From: Rhynochetos jubatus
Lineage: Eukaryota; Chordata; Aves; Eurypygiformes; Rhynochetidae
DNA length: 64,000 nt
NCBI GenBank assembly: GCA_027574665.1
Contig: CM050656.1
Location: 9,933,501-9,997,500, forward strand
Direction: 5' to 3'
Positions within the stretch are counted from its first letter, which is position 1; the number at the start of each line of letters is the position of its first letter. The notes beneath the pieces are model-generated. The model searched no databases and was not told where the DNA came from. It saw only the letters and a list, made by a program, of their open reading frames with translations. Position numbers and translations under genes: made by a program. Of this stretch, positions 62,526-64,000 are shown piece after piece.

Positions 62526-63872
62526 TTAAAAATGACAGCTGCTCAGGGTTGTGATTTTACTGGAAAAGTTCTGGGCCGGCTGCAGGAGCGGCTCGTGTGC
62601 CAGGCTGACCTGGGGCTGTGCCGGGGCCAAGGCGGGGCTGAGCACGGCCAGGACCTGCGCCGGGGGGCCCGCCTGGCCGGCGGGGTAGGGCGCGGCGGGC
62701 GCGGCGCTGGGGTTGGTGCTGGGCGGCGGGGGCACGGCCCCCCCGATGATGTTGTCTATGGAAAAAGAGGGCCGGGAGGGGTGGTTGGTGGTGCCGCCGC
62801 CGCCGCTGCCGCCGCCGGCGGGCGTGGGGTCCGGCTTCAGGGTCTGGAGGAGGGCGGCGGGCAGGGCGGTGGGGCTCAGCTGGGGGTGGTAGAAGGACTT
62901 CCTGCAGTTCAGCTCGCCGCCCAGGAAGGAGGGCAGCCCCGAGGCGGCGGAGAAGACGGAGGCGGCGGCGGGAGGCGGCGGAGCCGGTAACGGGCAGTGC
63001 GGCGCCGGGAAGGGGAAGGCGCCCGCGGCGCCGCCGCCTCCGCCGCCGGGGTGGTGGTGGTGGTGGTGGGGGTAGCCTTGGAGCTGCAGGCCGTAGTTGT
63101 AGCCGTAGGGTCCGTAGGCGAAGCCGGGCAGGAAGGCGGCGGGGTCGGCGGCCCCGGCCCGCAGCAGCAGCTCGGGGTGCGGCGGGTGCAGCTGCTGCTG
63201 CCGCTTGAAGCGCTTCCTCCGGCGCAGGAAGCTCCCGTTGTCGAACATGTCGGCGGACTCGGGGTCCAGCGTCCAGTAGTTGCCCTTGCCCGGGTTGCCG
63301 GGCTCCCGGGGGATCTTGACGAAGCAGTCGTTGAGGGAAAGGTTGTGGCGGATGCTGTTCTGCCAGGCGGGGAACTTCTCCCGGTAGTAGGGGAAGCGCC
63401 CGCTGATGAACTCGCAGATCTCGCTCAGCGTCAGCCGCTTCTTGGGGCTCTGCAGGATGGCCATGGTGATGAGGGCGATGTAGGAGTAGGGCGGCTTCAC
63501 CAGCGGGTTCTTCCCCCCCGCGCCGCCGCTGCCGCCGCCCGCCGGCGCCTTCTCCCCGGGCGCGGCGCCGCGGGCGCACGCCGGCTCCGAGCCGCCGGCG
63601 GGGGAGAGCCGCTCCGGGGACCCCCCCATGCGCGCCTTGGCGGCCCCGCTCCGCGGCAGGGCGAGCCCCAACGGATCCCCGCCGTCCTCCTCGTCCTCCT
63701 CCTCGTCGTCGTCGTCGTCCTCCTCCTCCTCGTCCTCGCTGTACTTGCCCCCATCCTGGGGCGGGCCCACCACGTCGATATCCGCGTCCTCCACCTCGGA
63801 GAGCGGCTCTTCCTCCGGGGAGCGCTCGGACATGATCCCGCAGCCGCCGCCGCCGCTGCTGCCCAAAGTCAT
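62526..63872 (-). CDS. FOXD2: Forkhead box protein D2 (FOXD2), complete single-exon CDS
   Basis: This frame encodes a 448-residue forkhead transcription factor that would act in the nucleus. The start MTLGS and the DADIDVVG motif (residues 29-36) are typical of FOXD proteins. An acidic run of Glu and Asp follows at about 46-63. The forkhead domain spans about 122-224, from KPPYSYIAL through [20 protein letters not shown] (helix 3 recognition region) to the basic end [10 protein letters not shown]. Next come the PELLLR...[10 protein letters not shown] segment, a His run (269-274), low-complexity Gly/Pro/Ala regions and an Eh1-like motif, FSIDNIIGG (370-378), expected to bind Groucho/TLE. The protein ends TTLSSCHF. 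The MTLGS...IMS start, PELLLR/AFLPGF block and CHF end fit FOXD2 rather than FOXD1, FOXD3 or FOXD4. The start has A at -3. It is slightly shorter than human FOXD2 (about 495 residues), through shorter low-complexity tracts. FOXD2 is known in kidney, paraxial mesoderm and craniofacial development. The single exon is normal for the FOXD family. Confidence 0.95.
   Translation of the reverse strand: MTLGSSGGGGCGIMSERSPEEEPLSEVEDADIDVVGPPQDGGKYSEDEEEEDDDDDEEEDEEDGGDPLGLALPRSGAAKARMGGSPERLSPAGGSEPACARGAAPGEKAPAGGGSGGAGGKNPLVKPPYSYIALITMAILQSPKKRLTLSEICEFISGRFPYYREKFPAWQNSIRHNLSLNDCFVKIPREPGNPGKGNYWTLDPESADMFDNGSFLRRRKRFKRQQQLHPPHPELLLRAGAADPAAFLPGFAYGPYGYNYGLQLQGYPHHHHHHPGGGGGGAAGAFPFPAPHCPLPAPPPPAAASVFSAASGLPSFLGGELNCRKSFYHPQLSPTALPAALLQTLKPDPTPAGGGSGGGGTTNHPSRPSFSIDNIIGGAVPPPPSTNPSAAPAAPYPAGQAGPPAQVLAVLSPALAPAQPQVSLAHEPLLQPAQNFSSKITTLSSCHF
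62739..62768 (-). other. FOXD2: Eh1-like Groucho/TLE-interaction motif in FOXD2
   Basis: Residues 369-378 read [10 protein letters not shown], preceded by RP. This fits the engrailed-homology-1 pattern F-x-I-x-x-I-I that FOXD proteins use to recruit Groucho co-repressors. It is one of the few ordered motifs in the low-complexity C-terminal half. Confidence 0.75.
63051..63068 (-). repeat. FOXD2: Histidine-codon (CAC) run inside FOXD2
   Basis: Six consecutive CAC codons encode His 269-274, followed directly by Pro and a Gly run. On the plus strand this is a GTG triplet repeat. It is a low-complexity tract with no assigned role, and polyHis tracts can promote nuclear-speckle targeting in some transcription factors. 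Confidence 0.7.
63213..63509 (-). other. FOXD2: Forkhead (winged-helix) DNA-binding domain of FOXD2
   Basis: These codons encode residues 122-220. The invariant [10 protein letters not shown] start, the [18 protein letters not shown] helix region, the [13 protein letters not shown] recognition helix and the [10 protein letters not shown] wing are all intact with no frame break. The variants [17 protein letters not shown] and DPESADMF fit FOXD1/FOXD2 and differ from FOXD3. Confidence 0.95.
63684..63735 (-). repeat. FOXD2: Acidic-codon trinucleotide tract inside FOXD2
   Basis: GAG/GAC/GAA triplets encode the Glu/Asp run at about residues 46-63. On the plus strand this appears as tcc/tcg triplets. 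An acidic N-terminal stretch is usual in FOXD proteins, but the triplet purity makes its length likely to vary between individuals or species. Confidence 0.7.
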
Positions 63873-64000
63873 TGTTGTGCGGCCGGGGCCGGGCTCCCCC
63901 CCCCACCTAGCGGCGGCTCCCGGGATGGGCCCGGGGCCGTGCCGGAGGGCTGCGGCCGCCGCTGGGACTCCGCGCCCCGGCGCCGCCGCTCCGCGCCCCG
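63873..64000 (-). promoter_or_regulatory. FOXD2: FOXD2 5' UTR / proximal CpG-island promoter (partial)
   Basis: The sequence immediately upstream of the FOXD2 start is extremely GC- and CpG-rich and runs into the window edge. No TATA box is visible, as is usual for a CpG-island promoter. The transcription start cannot be placed here. Confidence 0.5.

Noticed and set aside
62526-63872. Assignment to FOXD1 or FOXD3
   Set aside because: The forkhead variant [11 protein letters not shown] excludes FOXD3. The MTLGS...IMS start, PELLLR...AFLPGF block and CHF C-terminus fit FOXD2 and not FOXD1.
62557-63906. 449-codon second minus-strand frame overlapping FOXD2
   Set aside because: It is a shifted reading of the FOXD2 coding sequence. 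It is Arg/Ala/Pro-rich with no domain, an out-of-frame shadow.

Overview
The window looks like nuclear DNA of a bird. Degenerate copies of CR1, the dominant avian LINE, lie at about 1.75, 6.4, 44.9 and 46.5 kb. There is also one clear ancient MIR-type SINE relic at 22.1 kb. The only confident gene is an intronless forkhead gene with large CpG islands. No prokaryotic features are present: the many short open frames lack codon structure and family resemblance. The species cannot be named from the sequence alone.

The right end (about 61.4 to 64.0 kb) holds one gene on the minus strand, FOXD2. It is a complete single-exon frame of 448 codons (62526-63872). It has an acidic N-terminus with the [12 protein letters not shown] motif, a full forkhead DNA-binding domain, a C-terminal Eh1-like Groucho-binding motif and a C-terminus ending in CHF. 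A 3' UTR of about 1.1 kb runs left to a canonical poly(A) signal at 61444-61449. The promoter is cut off by the window edge at 64000.

From about 51.8 to 61.4 kb, downstream of the gene, lies a chain of CpG-rich blocks. They contain G-runs, a purine tract of about 450 bp and a G-quadruplex motif. They also contain a block with a CCAAT box next to an almost perfect palindromic RFX X-box. The most unusual signal in the window is here: a 60-bp element present twice in direct orientation, 3.1 kb apart (53433-53492 and 56552-56611). It matches at 54 of 60 positions and has a perfectly conserved AT-rich core inside GC-rich DNA. No protein-coding gene is supported in this stretch.

From 1 to about 51 kb the DNA has no recognisable gene. 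It contains repeat relics (CR1, MIR, two fold-back repeats), microsatellites and several AT-rich, repeat-free blocks with homeodomain, octamer, TALE and forkhead-type motifs. Those blocks are candidate long-range enhancers of FOXD2. Developmental regulator genes such as FOXD2 commonly sit beside gene deserts rich in conserved non-coding elements, so this reading is plausible, but conservation cannot be measured from one sequence. The human neighbourhood (FOXE3 - FOXD2 - gene-poor interval - TRABD2B) suggests the window covers the FOXD2-to-TRABD2B side. No TRABD2B exon was recognised.
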